From NCBI GenBank assembly GCA_031472005.1, contig PZJY01000001.1, forward strand, positions 744,001 through 808,000: a DNA stretch of 64,000 nt, in the 5' to 3' direction. Below the pieces are notes generated by a model that saw only the letters and a program-made list of their open reading frames with translations, had not been told where the DNA came from and ran no database searches. This DNA comes from Tetracladium setigerum (lineage: Eukaryota > Ascomycota > Leotiomycetes > Helotiales). Shown piece after piece: positions 13,197 through 23,581 of the stretch. Position numbers and translations under genes: made by a program. Within the stretch, counting starts at the first letter, position 1. Every line of letters starts with the position of its first letter.

Positions 13197-13979
13197 TTAG
13201 CCAAAAACACATATGGGAAGTACGTATGCATTACCAATCCACGTGCCCTGATAACTATCCCCGTCGCGTATATCTTGTCTCTTGCCCTGGATCCAGTTTT
13301 TCAATCTCTGCCCCACCATCTCCCAATCTTCCACAGGACCTGCTGTATCCAGCCCGTCCTCTATGAAGCGGCCAAGAAACTCGCTTTTGTTATAATCTCT
13401 TGCCTCTGTAACAATAAAGTCTTCATCGTATTGCGATGAGGACCCGTTGTTTCGCGGTGAGAATCCGATGTTATCAGGATCCATAATGAGCACCACCTCC
13501 AAGGTTCCTAGTCCAGACATACTTTCTATCATCTTCATAAGTAATGCCATAGGATGCATAACACCGGGTTCTCTCGTAGCCAACCCTGCAATACCTCTTA
13601 GAATTGTTTCAAACGGAGCCCAACAAAACGCAACATTGGAGTAGTCGGTACGATCGTGTGGTTTATCCCAATGATAGTTGAGTATGTTGACGAAATTGCT
13701 TGTGTCATGTTCCAAAATCCAGATGGTGTCAGGGTATTCGTCGATAGGCGAGTCTCCTAGCTCTTCGCCGGCGAAATCGGGCTGAATTGGCGAGGGACTA
13801 TTCCTGGCTGTAGATTGGGTTGAGAAAACTTTGCTGAGAAGAGGGGAGTGTGCTACACAAGTATCGATTGCCCGAAACGCTTGGCCGTTCGATTCTCGCA
13901 ATCTCGTCGTAACAGTGATGGGAATGAATTCTCGCTCCTCGAAGGGAGCTTCGATCATGTTGTAGGGTTCGTAAGACAT
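13197..13979 (-). CDS. Hypothetical protein, about 260 aa
   Basis: Unbroken frame on the minus strand. I chose the ATG at 13,979 (MSYEPYNMIEAP) because upstream in-frame residues are encoded by a TA-rich tract around 14,090-14,101 that looks like promoter. The protein has an acidic, Pro/Ser-rich middle (around DEYPDTIWILEHD) and a Trp/aromatic-rich second half with many charged residues. There is no signal peptide, no membrane segment and no motif I recognise. The even amino acid composition and absence of stops over 780 nt argue for a real gene. No function can be assigned. Confidence 0.6.
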   Translation of the reverse strand: MSYEPYNMIEAPFEEREFIPITVTTRLRESNGQAFRAIDTCVAHSPLLSKVFSTQSTARNSPSPIQPDFAGEELGDSPIDEYPDTIWILEHDTSNFVNILNYHWDKPHDRTDYSNVAFCWAPFETILRGIAGLATREPGVMHPMALLMKMIESMSGLGTLEVVLIMDPDNIGFSPRNNGSSSQYDEDFIVTEARDYNKSEFLGRFIEDGLDTAGPVEDWEMVGQRLKNWIQGKRQDIRDGDSYQGTWIGNAYVLPICVFG

Positions 13980-15389
13980 GATTGTTGTCTTATGGTTGTT
14001 TTTGGAGAATCTTGTGGATGTCGAATCGTGCGGATAGTTGGAGTTGGTTCTTTGGCAATCGCAGAGGGAATATCTGGACCGGAATATATACATATATATA
14101 TCTACCTGCTCCGGACTTTGAACAATCACCTTGGTTATTGTACTAAGAGGTATGGCTCCGCTGATTGTTACTCTACCTTAATTCTCTGAGAGATGAATCA
14201 TCACGGCAAAAGGAAGATTCTGAGTCCCAATGATGTCTGAGGATTATCACCAAATATTCATCATCACTAGTTCACTATCGCCTTTCCAAAAAGAAAACTG
14301 AATAACTTGCCTTGATGGATTGACCCATGGTCAAAGTTTCAATCATTCTCCGATTCCAGGGTTCTACTATCGAATTGGTACCTTAACTTGATCCTGTGCT
14401 TATTCGATGGTATTCGACGGGATATGGAATGGAAATTTATTGTTCCGAACATGGACATTCGTAGTCCTCTAAGTCAACTTTACTAAATAGAACCCAGAAT
14501 CTCATCTTGTTAACTGATTGATGTGGATTCTGGAATAAAAAGATTTATTGCCTCGCTGCGGCAAATATAAGACTTGCCTTTAGCAGCTGTCCATCAAATT
14601 TAAGCGAGCAACCGCGAGATTTCTCCCAGTGGAACTGCCTCGAATCCTCTCCTCATATCTCACTTGATACTTCTCACAAATTGTGGATGAGGACTCGAGA
14701 GAAAGGTTTGCCAAGGTTTAATGGCATATCCCGACATGAATGCGTCAAGATCTCCAAGTCATCCCACAAAATATTTTCATCAAATCTACCAAATCTCCCA
14801 AAAAAAATCCACAGCACAGAGGCAGGATTCAATTGACATGACTCTAAGGTATCCGATAGAGTATTCCCTTCGCACATCTTATTCTCCTCTCTCGCGTCCT
14901 CCCAACAGCACACGGTGTCGAAGGAATCAACTCGATTCTTCCCGCTTTGCACACCTTCAGTACTCGCAATTATGTTGTCACAGGTGAGGTTCTGTACCGA
15001 TATATTTCGTTTAGAGATACGTTTGTTAGTGTCACATAGAACAGGCGAAGGTCCCCATCGAAAAATGCTTGATGCACCTCAGGTGTCAAGTTCACCGAAA
15101 GGCAGACAATTGGCTGGTGGTTGGAGTAGCAACTATTCCATTTTTTCTGCTCATACATGCATCATATTCCATTCTCCCAGCATGATTTTCGTTTTCATTA
15201 ATCGTGTTCGTCAAATCGTTCCTCGTTCCAAAGCTTTGCTTTCATTCCGGCCTCCCAAGTTCTCCCTCCGCTCCTGTTCTTCCTTCTTCTTCCCAAAATT
15301 GGAATTCCCTGCTTTAGGTTTCGATTTTTGAGTTTCTAGATGGTATTTTGATTAGTTTCGAACTTGATTCTTTCAAGAGATATCTCGGA
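13980..15389. other. Intergenic, nothing recognised
   Basis: Several short frames on both strands, none convincing. A TATATA-rich element at about 14,088-14,101 could be the core promoter of the preceding minus-strand gene. Confidence 0.4.
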
Positions 15390-15557
15390 TTAGAGTTCAT
15401 ACCCAAGAGTCTGTGTTCCAAGCGCTCCTAAATTTGTGTTCTTTCTCGAACTAAGCGCTTGCCCACCCCAAGTCTTGCTGATGTTGTATGCAAAAACAAA
15501 ACTGCCGACTCCAGTGAGTCCAGCAATAATAGCCTTTCGAACTGGTTGAACGTTCAT
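15390..15557 (-). CDS. Possible small membrane protein, 55 aa
   Basis: Short frame starting MNVQPVRKAIIAG. It has one hydrophobic stretch of about 18 residues (IIAGLTGVGSFVFAYNI) after two basic residues, followed by a polar tail rich in Gly, Ser and Thr. A single-pass small protein of the inner mitochondrial or ER membrane would look like this, but at this length chance is a serious alternative. It has no recognised family. Confidence 0.3.
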   Translation of the reverse strand: MNVQPVRKAIIAGLTGVGSFVFAYNISKTWGGQALSSRKNTNLGALGTQTLGYEL

Positions 15558-16165
15558 GTTGTCGTTTATTTTGAATGTTGTTGAGCGTGTGTTTTGCAGG
15601 TGGGAAGAGTGGTATCGCAAGAGTTTGGCGGACTTCGTGAATTTTCACTCTTGCTACTTGAATGGGAGAACAGGTTTTATACGTTCATGTGCTTTTATGG
15701 GTTTTCAGATTATGCATGAATGTTCAGACCATGTTGATGTTGATGCATGAGAGAGCATTAGATTTGCATGATTTTTGGAAATTGTCACTTGAATGTTGTT
15801 GCCAGTGCCAAGGAACAACCTCTCGCCTTCTCAAGTCAACATGGATTACCTTTTATTTGGGATTGCCAGACTACAGTCAAGGCATTATTGATCAGACCCA
15901 AATTTGGAACAAGCGTATAAACAACGAAAGCAATTCTATTTCCCTTCTTGGCAACATGAACATTAGACCTTATCTCCACACCCCACATTAAGAACATCGC
16001 AACCTCACGTCCCAATTTCTCAAATAAGCCATGCTTTAAGCTTAGCAAATAACGCAGCGCAAGCAATATTCATGGCCACATGAATAAGACGAACAATCGG
16101 GAAAGGAGGAGCCATCCCAAGAATTCAATGTTGAGCAACGGCACTGTTGCAGTCAGCTTAAGGAG
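15558..16165. other. Intergenic or 3' exon remnants
   Basis: No firm gene. On the minus strand around 16,020-16,090 there is a short stretch reading HVAMNIACAALFAKLKAW that could be a last exon of the gene at 16,166-16,747. I could not place a matching splice pair with confidence. Confidence 0.3.
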
Positions 16166-16747
16166 TTAGAAGTGTTCAAGGACGACATACGCATAACCAG
16201 TAACAGTACCAATACTGCCGGATATCGCCTCCGATATTTTCGCCCGTTTTGCGCTCCCGGGCTGGTAGGATTCCTCCAAATTGTGTACCTTGCCCGCCCT
16301 TAGCGATGCACGTTCAGTCTTACATGAAGTCGAATGCAACCCCGGATCAATTGTTGCCAGTGGAGCGCTGGCTAGAGAATCCGAGGACTTCACGTCCGCT
16401 ACGGCAGAATCATCCGCAACCGATGTACCGAGCAGAGACAAGCTGAACCTAGATTCTTGCTGAACTCGATTCAAGGTTTCGAAGATCAGATCGAAAATCT
16501 CCTCCAGACTTTCCATGCTGGGTCTGTCGACAGCTGGGTTTTCGCTCTCGGCAGCATTGCCGGGTCCCCAGCCGTCGAGAATAGAAATCGAACAATGGCA
16601 TCTATTGGTATCATCCTTCTTCACAGACTCTTGAGGGAGTATCACTTGGCTCTTGGTGATTTGAGTCTCCTCTTTGGGAGGGCATTTCGCTGGATCAGCC
16701 TGGCAGTGTTGTGGGGTGTTGGGACACATCTTGGAGCACAGTTGCAA
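16166..16747 (-). CDS. Hypothetical protein with Cys-rich N terminus, about 193 aa
   Basis: Unbroken minus-strand frame. The N terminus has five cysteines within 22 residues (CSKMCPNTPQHCQADPAKC), suggesting metal binding or disulfides. This is followed by polar sequence, a helical stretch MESLEEIFDLIFETL and a Ser/Ala-rich tail. It lies just downstream of the paralogue pair at 17.2-19.1 kb on the same strand. The EIFDLI segment weakly resembles a segment in those two proteins, but there is not enough to call it a third member. Introns at either end are possible. Function unknown. Confidence 0.4.
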   Translation of the reverse strand: MQLCSKMCPNTPQHCQADPAKCPPKEETQITKSQVILPQESVKKDDTNRCHCSISILDGWGPGNAAESENPAVDRPSMESLEEIFDLIFETLNRVQQESRFSLSLLGTSVADDSAVADVKSSDSLASAPLATIDPGLHSTSCKTERASLRAGKVHNLEESYQPGSAKRAKISEAISGSIGTVTGYAYVVLEHF

Positions 16748-17217
16748 AATTGAGGGGTTTGTCGTTTCTGATGTTTACTTCCAGGGCGACGAGCTGATTA
16801 GATGTTCACAACCATTCCAAGTGAAATATATACACGATTTTCTTCCTGGCAAAGCAGTTGTGACTCTTGACCACTGTTTCAACGCCGGGCGGATAGAGCA
16901 CAAAGATGTTCGGCAACAGATACCATCCAGCTCACAGTGAAACTGTGTGCTATCTTTTGTCTACTGAGTAATAATACAAATAGAAACTAAACAACTGTGA
17001 TGCCTGAGTCACCCCGAGGGGCAACAAACAAACTGATGCAAACTTTTTTCATTGATGTTACTTGGGACGCTTGTACGGCACCTAGTTTGCACAAATTATA
17101 GAAAGCACTAGTATCTTCAAGTGGAATCACTTTCATTTCTCAACTTTTATTGAAGAGATATTACAAGTATCTATCGAGTGGAAGAAGACTCATATCTGGT
17201 AATCTATTTGCTAATCT
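16748..17217. other. Intergenic, nothing recognised
   Basis: Short frames only. The segment holds no repeat or RNA gene that I can see. Confidence 0.4.
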
Positions 17218-18078
17218 TCAAAACCACCCAAATTTTGCAACGCAGCTATTGCATATTTCTTTACCACATCCAGAACATTCCACTTTCGTACCGTCCAAGC
17301 ACTTGGTTCTTACTTCTTCCTCCCATATTGTGTATGGAAGTTCTAGGTATGTAGTTTTCCTAGTTGCTTCTGGGCAATGACACTTTCAGAAATCAGCCAC
17401 GTCCTCAAATCGGGGTAGAAGGACTTACACAGGTCCGGCCAATTGGCATTCTAACACGGCTACTACTGGATTTAAGTATCTCAGAACGCTCTGCGGGGTG
17501 GTGAGTTTCCCCATTAGAAGTTCCTCTCGTTTCTTGTTTGTTTGCCCAACTCAGGAAACAACTGACAAATTCTTCTTTTCGCAGGATGTAACAGGCCCTA
17601 GCCTCGCCAAGCGGTTTTAACCATAAAGCTTCCAGCACATCGTTCAATACCACAGGGCCAGTATTGATCGTAAGTTTTGGGTTGATTAGGTCGAATCTCG
17701 ATCTGACCAAGTTTTCGATCGCAACACTGGTACCAAGGTGATTGGAGTTTGATCCCCCAATTATACCGTGGATCTGCTGGAAAATTTCTGTCAACTCATC
17801 GTCGAGAAAAATGGCGTAGGCGACTCCTGATGCGAGGGTGATGACTACCGGGTCTAGCAGAATTGTGACGGAAGAGATCGCTGCGGAAAGATCCACGTCT
17901 TTCAACTTTTCTGCTCCATCCTCCGCTGTGGGCGAGCCAGGGGGGTTTCTGCATCCCAAGTCGATTTACCACATCCGTATCTAAATCCAGGAGTAATGCT
18001 CTCCGGTGTCTCGATAATAATTCGCTGGTGGTGGGCGGCCTCGATGATCTGTGTGCCAGTCACGGTGGTGAGATACAT
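17218..18078 (-). CDS. Orphan protein with Cys-rich C-terminal tail (paralogue of the next gene)
   Basis: Two exons on the minus strand, joined across intron 17383-17428 (GTAAGT...AAAG, phase 0). Start at ATG 18,078 (MYLTTVTGTQ). One base is missing from a run of six G at 17,940-17,945; restoring it makes both halves one frame and the exon sum divisible by three, giving about 271 residues. The second exon encodes a compact cysteine-rich end, CHCPEA...KCLDG...ECSGCGKEICNSC, with a CxxC-x4-CxxC core like a zinc ribbon or knuckle. The middle (AIFLDDELTEIF to ILRKEEFVSCFL) aligns without gaps to the neighbouring upstream gene, so the two are tandem duplicates. Acidic, no signal peptide; a hydrophobic stretch (VTILLDPVVITLASGVAYAI) is not a clear membrane helix. 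No known family recognised. Confidence 0.55.
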
Positions 18079-18531
18079 GGTTTGCTGTTTTTTTTCGGGT
18101 GGAATTGACAAGATCGTTGGGAAGGAAGATGCCAAGTTATTTTTCTGACTAGAAAAAAATTGTCGAAAGTTTACAGGTTTATTCGATTTATGCTTGTGGG
18201 AGAGGTTTGTTGGGAGGCTGGTTGTTTGTGAATCGTTTGAGTGAATATTTCAAATCTGCAATCACAATCACTGCAATAGTGAATCATATTCAAGCTTGCC
18301 ATCGTGAATAAGAGCATACTTTGCAGCCGCAATCATGAACTTAAGAGAAACTGTGTATCTTTGGATTGACGAAAGTTCATCAAGCCGCCCAAATGCTAGC
18401 TGGCACTTCGCGAAACATTCATTCAAATTTCTGCTTATTGATTCGATCATCCATGGAAGAGTAAACTTGTATTTGCTATTACCCACTTTCCCCTTTTCAG
18501 TGACAACTTAATTTTACAAGCCCAAGCCCAA

Positions 18532-19062
18532 TTAACAAAGCTTTCTTGTACCAGCAGCAGCATTCTTTCTATCAACCGACTCATCAAGATCACGCAGGCA
18601 CCTGGCCACAAACTCATTTTGATTGAGTATCTCACCACGTGTAGCAATTCTATCAGGTTGCACGCTCGTCGTACTGCGGTCCTCAGTCATAATCGTAGGC
18701 TCAGCTCCTCTCGGGACCTTGCGCCCATGTTGCTGGAACAAATCCTTGGCAGCCTCCTCGAAATCAAAATTCAGCACATGGTCATCGGAGGTAGACGCCG
18801 TGAGTCCTTTGACTAGTTCTTTAAAAAGTGTTTTGAATTCGTCGTCAACGAAAATGGCGACCTCATCTGGCAGGATGCTGATTTCGTGAGGAGAGGGATC
18901 TGAAGGTTTCGGGGAGAGCTCATCTGAGCTTCTCTCCGCTGGAGAGGGCAGGCGGGTTCTCACGGTTGAGATTCGTTGCATTTTCGAGTCTGGAGTTGTT
19001 GTGAGGATGGAAAGGAAAGTGTGTTGTTCAGGATTTGTATCGCCTTGAGGCTCAGAGAACAC
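18532..19062 (-). CDS. Orphan protein, paralogue of the gene at 17.2-18.1 kb
   Basis: Minus-strand frame of 176 residues starting MFSEPQGDT. Over about 97 residues it matches its neighbour with no gap: AIFVDDEFKTLF against AIFLDDELTEIF, then exactly 76 residues later ILNQNEFVARCL against ILRKEEFVSCFL, with roughly 22 identities between. Ser/Pro-rich N terminus in both. A further open segment at 18,268-18,486 on the same strand (KYKFTLPWMIES... to SLLQ) is coding-like and may be its last exon, but the splice phase does not close without an extra base, and a GGGG run lies at the junction. Unlike its neighbour it shows no cysteine cluster. Function unknown. Confidence 0.5.
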   Translation of the reverse strand: MFSEPQGDTNPEQHTFLSILTTTPDSKMQRISTVRTRLPSPAERSSDELSPKPSDPSPHEISILPDEVAIFVDDEFKTLFKELVKGLTASTSDDHVLNFDFEEAAKDLFQQHGRKVPRGAEPTIMTEDRSTTSVQPDRIATRGEILNQNEFVARCLRDLDESVDRKNAAAGTRKLC

Positions 19063-19590
19063 AGTCTCCCCGTTTCCACATGAATATCGGCTTTATCACC
19101 CTGCAATTCAATAAGCTCTGGTCACTCCGAGCATAATTAAGAGCCGCCGTGAATGTTCGAGTTGCTTTCTTTGGCACTCGGTAAGCAATTGACGCTGAGA
19201 CGTCTTGAATGTGATGATCTAAAATCCGAGTTAGAAGAGTCAAAACAAAAGTCATTGTTTTACTTGCCTTCAATTCTTTAATCTTTGATCGTGTAAATTC
19301 ATTGGCTCGTCATCAAAGAATTGTTCCATTGTTTTCTTTCATCAAGTACATTACTACAAGAAAGAACCAGGTCAAAATGCTGCGGGGAATAAACAGCAAG
19401 AATCGTGCACGCTCTGGCCATTTTGACTAGACTCGGAAAATCCAGGTGAAGTGACTTCAAATTGAGACCACACAGGATACATCAAAGAAGCATTAAAGGA
19501 TAAGATAGGGTCTCTTATTATTCTTCTAAAGATGTACAGAAACGCTCAAAAAGTACTTCATTCCTTCCTATCGTCGGGTAAAAGGAAAAT
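19063..19590. other. Intergenic leading into transposon relic
   Basis: A short minus-strand frame at 19,052-19,273 has no recognisable features. The second half is probably decayed 5' sequence of the transposase relic that follows, but I could not align it. Confidence 0.35.
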
Positions 19591-19889
19591 GCAATGCGAG
19601 TTTTATTATGCAACAGGATAACGCATCCTGGCATAAGTCGTGGGAGGTGACTTCGTTCTTAGCTACCTAAAAAGTTAAGTTCTTGCGGTGGTTAGTACAA
19701 TCGCTAGATCTTTCCCCGATCGAGAATAGTTGGAAGTATATTAAGAATACAATTAGGAAAAGACGTCGCTTAATTGAAAAATACTTCTTAGATAGAAACG
19801 GCGTTGCGAGAGATGTAACCGCAAATCACGGAAGAGATACTTCTTACGTTAAATGCAAGTATGCCAGAAAGACTTACGACTGTAATTAA
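19590..19889 (+). mobile_element. Tc1/mariner transposase relic (DD34E C-terminal part)
   Basis: In one frame the sequence reads IMQQDNASWHKS, then after a TAA stop continues LRWLVQSLDLSPIENSWKYI and a basic tail KNTIRKRRR. QDNA and SPIEN are the second and third catalytic blocks of Tc1-like DDE transposases. The Asp codon (19,617) and the Glu codon (19,722) are 35 codons apart, that is exactly 34 residues between them, the DD34E spacing of Tc1 elements. The in-frame stop and the lack of an N-terminal half mark it as a dead fragment. Terminal inverted repeats were not found. Confidence 0.8.
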
Positions 19890-20199
19890 GCGAAGATGAA
19901 GGCCGATAAACTATTGATTTAGCTTGAATTTATGGTATTTTATAGGAGTTCAGGTTTTTTAAGTCGAAAGTTATTATTATTTGACGTATATTAAGGCGCT
20001 TAGTCATGCGATGAACACTTTTTGGAACCCATTGTACAAACTGAGACACGATCTGGAGTACCACGTGAGGTTCACGTCCAGCCTCACTGAGCCTACGTGT
20101 CTTCCTTCCTCCTTTTATTCCCACAACTTGATCTAGACCCTTCGAATCAAGGCACTCCAGATTGTGGTACGCCGGCATTTTTTCAGCTCTTCATACAAA

Positions 20200-22222
20200 A
20201 TGCCAAATTGCAATATTTGCTACGATCTAGAACCCCAGGCTAGTATTGCACCAGATATAAACATCACTTATCTTGGGCTTCAACCGCGGCTAATCGAAGA
20301 TATAATTGCGTCGGCAGGAAATGGTTGTGTGCCGTGTGCAATCCTACTCGAAGGGATCCGAAAATATTACCCGGATTGTGAGAATGCAAGAGCCGAGAAT
20401 GAACATAAAATCTCTGTCGTGCTAAGCAGCGGAGTTGACAAACCTCTGAGGTTAACTGTCTGTACCAGCACAGCATTTCCGGTTGAGACAATGGCAGACA
20501 TTGTGTCTCAAGAGCACTTAGAAATTTATACCCTCCCAGGTGAGCTTTGCCCTTCCCCATTGTCCCCAAGAATGTAGGAAATTGAAAGCTGATTTTAAAT
20601 GTAGGCCAGAGCTGTCCTTGGAAGAAAATAGGACCTGCGGTCAACCCCCGAAGTCCACCTATGAATGTCTCAAATATCTCTCGGAATGGATTAATAGATG
20701 CGATACAGATCACCCCAACTGTCGCAAGCTTGGCACATCGAGGTTACCTACCAGAGTGATCGATGTCGGCAATGAACGAAATGGACGAAATATCCGTCTA
20801 CTTGAACCAGACCCAGACGAAGTCCCTGCGCCATATATTTGTCTTAGCCATCGCTGGGGGGTGCACAACCTTTGACGACTACCATACACACTATTCAAGA
20901 GAGGAAGACTGTTATCGAACTCGAAACTCTCCCCAAATTTTGTGGCAGCAATCCATGTGGCTTGGGCTATCGGAGTTCGATATGTGTGGATTGATTCCCT
21001 TTGCATCATTCAAGATGATCTAGCCGACTGGGAACGAGAAGCCGCAAAGATGGGCAGTATTTACGAGTATGCATATCTCGTTGTGGAATCTGTTAGAACT
21101 CCTGAACCCACCATTTGGCCATTCTTTGTATCTGATCAAGATATTTCTGGGCCCTTCGAAATACATGCTCCTCACCTTGAGGGTCAGGTCACACTCAACG
21201 TCCGAAAGAATCTGCATGACAATCCTGTCCCTAACGTGCTAGCCTCGAGGGGATGGACTTTTCAGGAGCATTTGCTTGCAGCTCGTGTTATCCAACTTGA
21301 TTACTACGAGCTCGTGTGGCATTGCGAGAGCCTGACCTGGTGTCATTGCAAGTACTATTACTCGCTAGGAGGGGAGCCGCAGAAGGCACAATTTAACGAA
21401 ATATTTTCTGGCAAATGTCAACCATTCCCGGGTGACCATCCACTTACCCAAGTATGGAGCGAAGTCGTCCAGGACTATAGCAAACGCAGCATAACAAGGG
21501 ACAATGATAGACTTCCAGCGTTATCTGGGATCGCACAGAAATTTCAGCGTGAGTTTGGAACCGAATACATTGCTGGTCTCTGGTTCGAGGACATGGTCAA
21601 TGGGCTCTGCTGGTATGTTGAGCCATGGCATAAAGCACAGAGGCCATCCGAGCCTCGGGCGCCTTCGTGGTCCTGGGCATCTATTGAGGGAGAGATTGGC
21701 TTTCTTCGGCCATTAATGATCAGCTCTGTTGACGGCGTTGGCGGATATGTCGTCAGCCCTCAGATAGTAGGAGGGTGGCTCGCCCCTGAACGATTGAGTC
21801 TCAGGGTCTTGAGAGTAGAGCGTGAGAGAAGTCCCGTTGCCACTTCTGGCCACTCATGGGGGGTACGGCTTCACGTCAGTGGTCGAATCGTGCAAGTAAA
21901 ATACCGATACGACAAAAACGCTGTCCATGGTGGACGATATATCTGCGAGAAAGAGGGAGAACACCAAACTTTCTTGCCTGATGTTCCACTGGAGGTGGAG
22001 GGTGCTGATTTCCTCGCTGATGGTGAGGTTGTCTACGTATTGATTTTAGGCTGGGTGCACAATTCAGATACTACTGCATCTTATAGGGCTTTAATATTAC
22101 GCTCTCCTTCCCTCGGTGCTTATTGTCGAGTCGGTCTCTTGTTGTCTCCTGCAAAGACAGTTGAACAGGTTACGCCGTGGTTTGATAATAGTATTGGTTT
22201 TAGCGAGGTCACGCTCATTTAA
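20200..22222 (+). CDS. Heterokaryon-incompatibility (HET) domain protein
   Basis: HET-domain protein of about 653 residues, a family linked to non-self recognition and programmed cell death after hyphal fusion. The HET domain shows its hallmark blocks: YICLSHRWG, then YVWIDSLCIIQDD with DWEREAAKMGSIY, then SRGWTFQEHLLAARVI. The N terminus has a Cys-containing block (CNICYD, GCVPCAIL) and SCPW, usual in this subfamily. The ATG at 20,200 is preferred to upstream frame extension. Intron 20540-20604. Three breaks: one C missing in CCCCC at 20,645-20,649, one G in GGGGGG at 20,856-20,861 within the first HET block, and two bases near CCCC 20,931-20,934 (or one extra base there). With these the exons total 1,962 nt, divisible by three. 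As HET genes are accessory and often decay, true pseudogenisation is a live alternative here. Confidence 0.88.
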
Positions 22223-22929
22223 CGATTTTCAATCTTTACTAAAATATGGCTAGAAACCTAAGCTGTGGCTCTTGCTTTATGCACTTCAGAATCAATCGTC
22301 CTTCTGAAACGATTCCATACTATGACATCATTTGTGACTTAATCATTTTTATGTTTGTTCATTCAATACGGGAGATATGTTGTGCTGCTAGGGCATTTTG
22401 GTGGCGGTGGTACGTTTCTTGCAACACTAGACTTGCTCTCGAAGCAGAAGCGTAGGTGCTTGGGCTTCCATGACTTGTCTGTGGTGTCTCCATTTGAAGC
22501 GGAAGTTGATAGGATTGAGTGGTTATAAAATTGTTCTCCTCCGGAGCGTAGTAGTATTAAATGTAAGTTTACTGGATTGGCACATCTCCAGGGTGTTTAA
22601 ACAATTCTGAGACCTCCTAGGTGAGAGATATAATCCCATCCCACGAATTCTGGTGCTCAAGTATATAGGCGCGATTATAAAGCGTCCTGCAGACCCAACA
22701 GCCTATTTTAATCCAATTGGACAAGGCAGAGCCAAACAGGGATTGAAAAAGGAAAAAGCAGCGAGATGGCAGAAGGAGATTTAAAGACATTTGCAGGCAA
22801 TACACTTGCAGGCGACATATTTGCAGGCGACACATTTGACTTGCCAGCAATTGACTGGCGTAACCTGACAACAAGCTTTCTTTTTCCTCCTTTCTAAGTC
22901 CAGAACAGCCAGACTTGTCAAAAATGGCA

Positions 22930-23275
22930 CAGCCCTGCAACGTGAAGTTGGCTTGTAATGCACGAGTGGAGCCATTTCCTACTATCTATCGGATGCCACT
23001 TTGCACAGTATAGGTCTAGATCAAGATCGGGATTGGGATCAAGGGAGGACTAAATGTCATTTCGTCCACAAAACTACGTAAGGATAGAAAAGAAAGTTAT
23101 AAGTGTACATTCCATCCCACGTGTGCAGTTGGATTTGAATCGATGGATGGACCCGTTCACTATTGGATGCCACTTTGTTTATTATAGGTCTACAACCAAA
23201 TCGGGATCGGGATCATGGGAGAACTAAATGTCATTTCGTCCAACAAAATACGTAGGGACTGCATTTTCCAAGAGC
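22930..23275. repeat. Diverged direct duplication, unit ~130 bp
   Basis: A segment at about 22,945-23,090 is repeated at about 23,125-23,270. Shared blocks in the same order: a GTTGG...TTG lead, GGATGCCACTTTG, TATAGGTCTA, ATCGGGAT, GGGATCA, then AACTAAATGTCATTTCGTCC (first copy GACTAAATG) and a TACGTA block. Spacing between copies is about 178-180 bp. No coding frame is shared. Confidence 0.75.
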
Positions 23276-23502
23276 CGCACATCGAGCTAGGCGTCATCCC
23301 GCTCGGTTTACTCGAGAGAGGCATAAGCCAAAATTATCTTTCAACGCCACACTTTGCAATCCAACCCAACGACTCCCAATTCCACGACTCCAGGATCCAG
23401 TTCCAATTCCAATTCCAACTCCAATTCCAACTCCAGTTCCAAATCCAATTCCAAGTCCAATTCCAATCTGTAACCCAAAGACCATGGGTCTGAATCCCAA
23501 TA

Positions 23503-23581
23503 TCCAATCCCCAGTCCCCAATCCCCAGTCCCCAATCCCCAGTCCCCAATCCCCAGTCCCCAATCCCCAGTCCCCAATCCC
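23503..23581. repeat. Minisatellite of 14-bp units, G-run rich on the minus strand
   Basis: About five to six near-perfect units of CCCCAGTCCCCAAT. The minus strand therefore carries regularly spaced GGGG tracts separated by three-base loops, a good match to a G-quadruplex-forming pattern. It is followed directly by a poly-A tract on the plus strand. Confidence 0.9.

Noticed and set aside
23503..23581. Possible CRISPR-like array
   Set aside because: The 14-bp units have no unique spacers and the genome is eukaryotic. It is a plain minisatellite.
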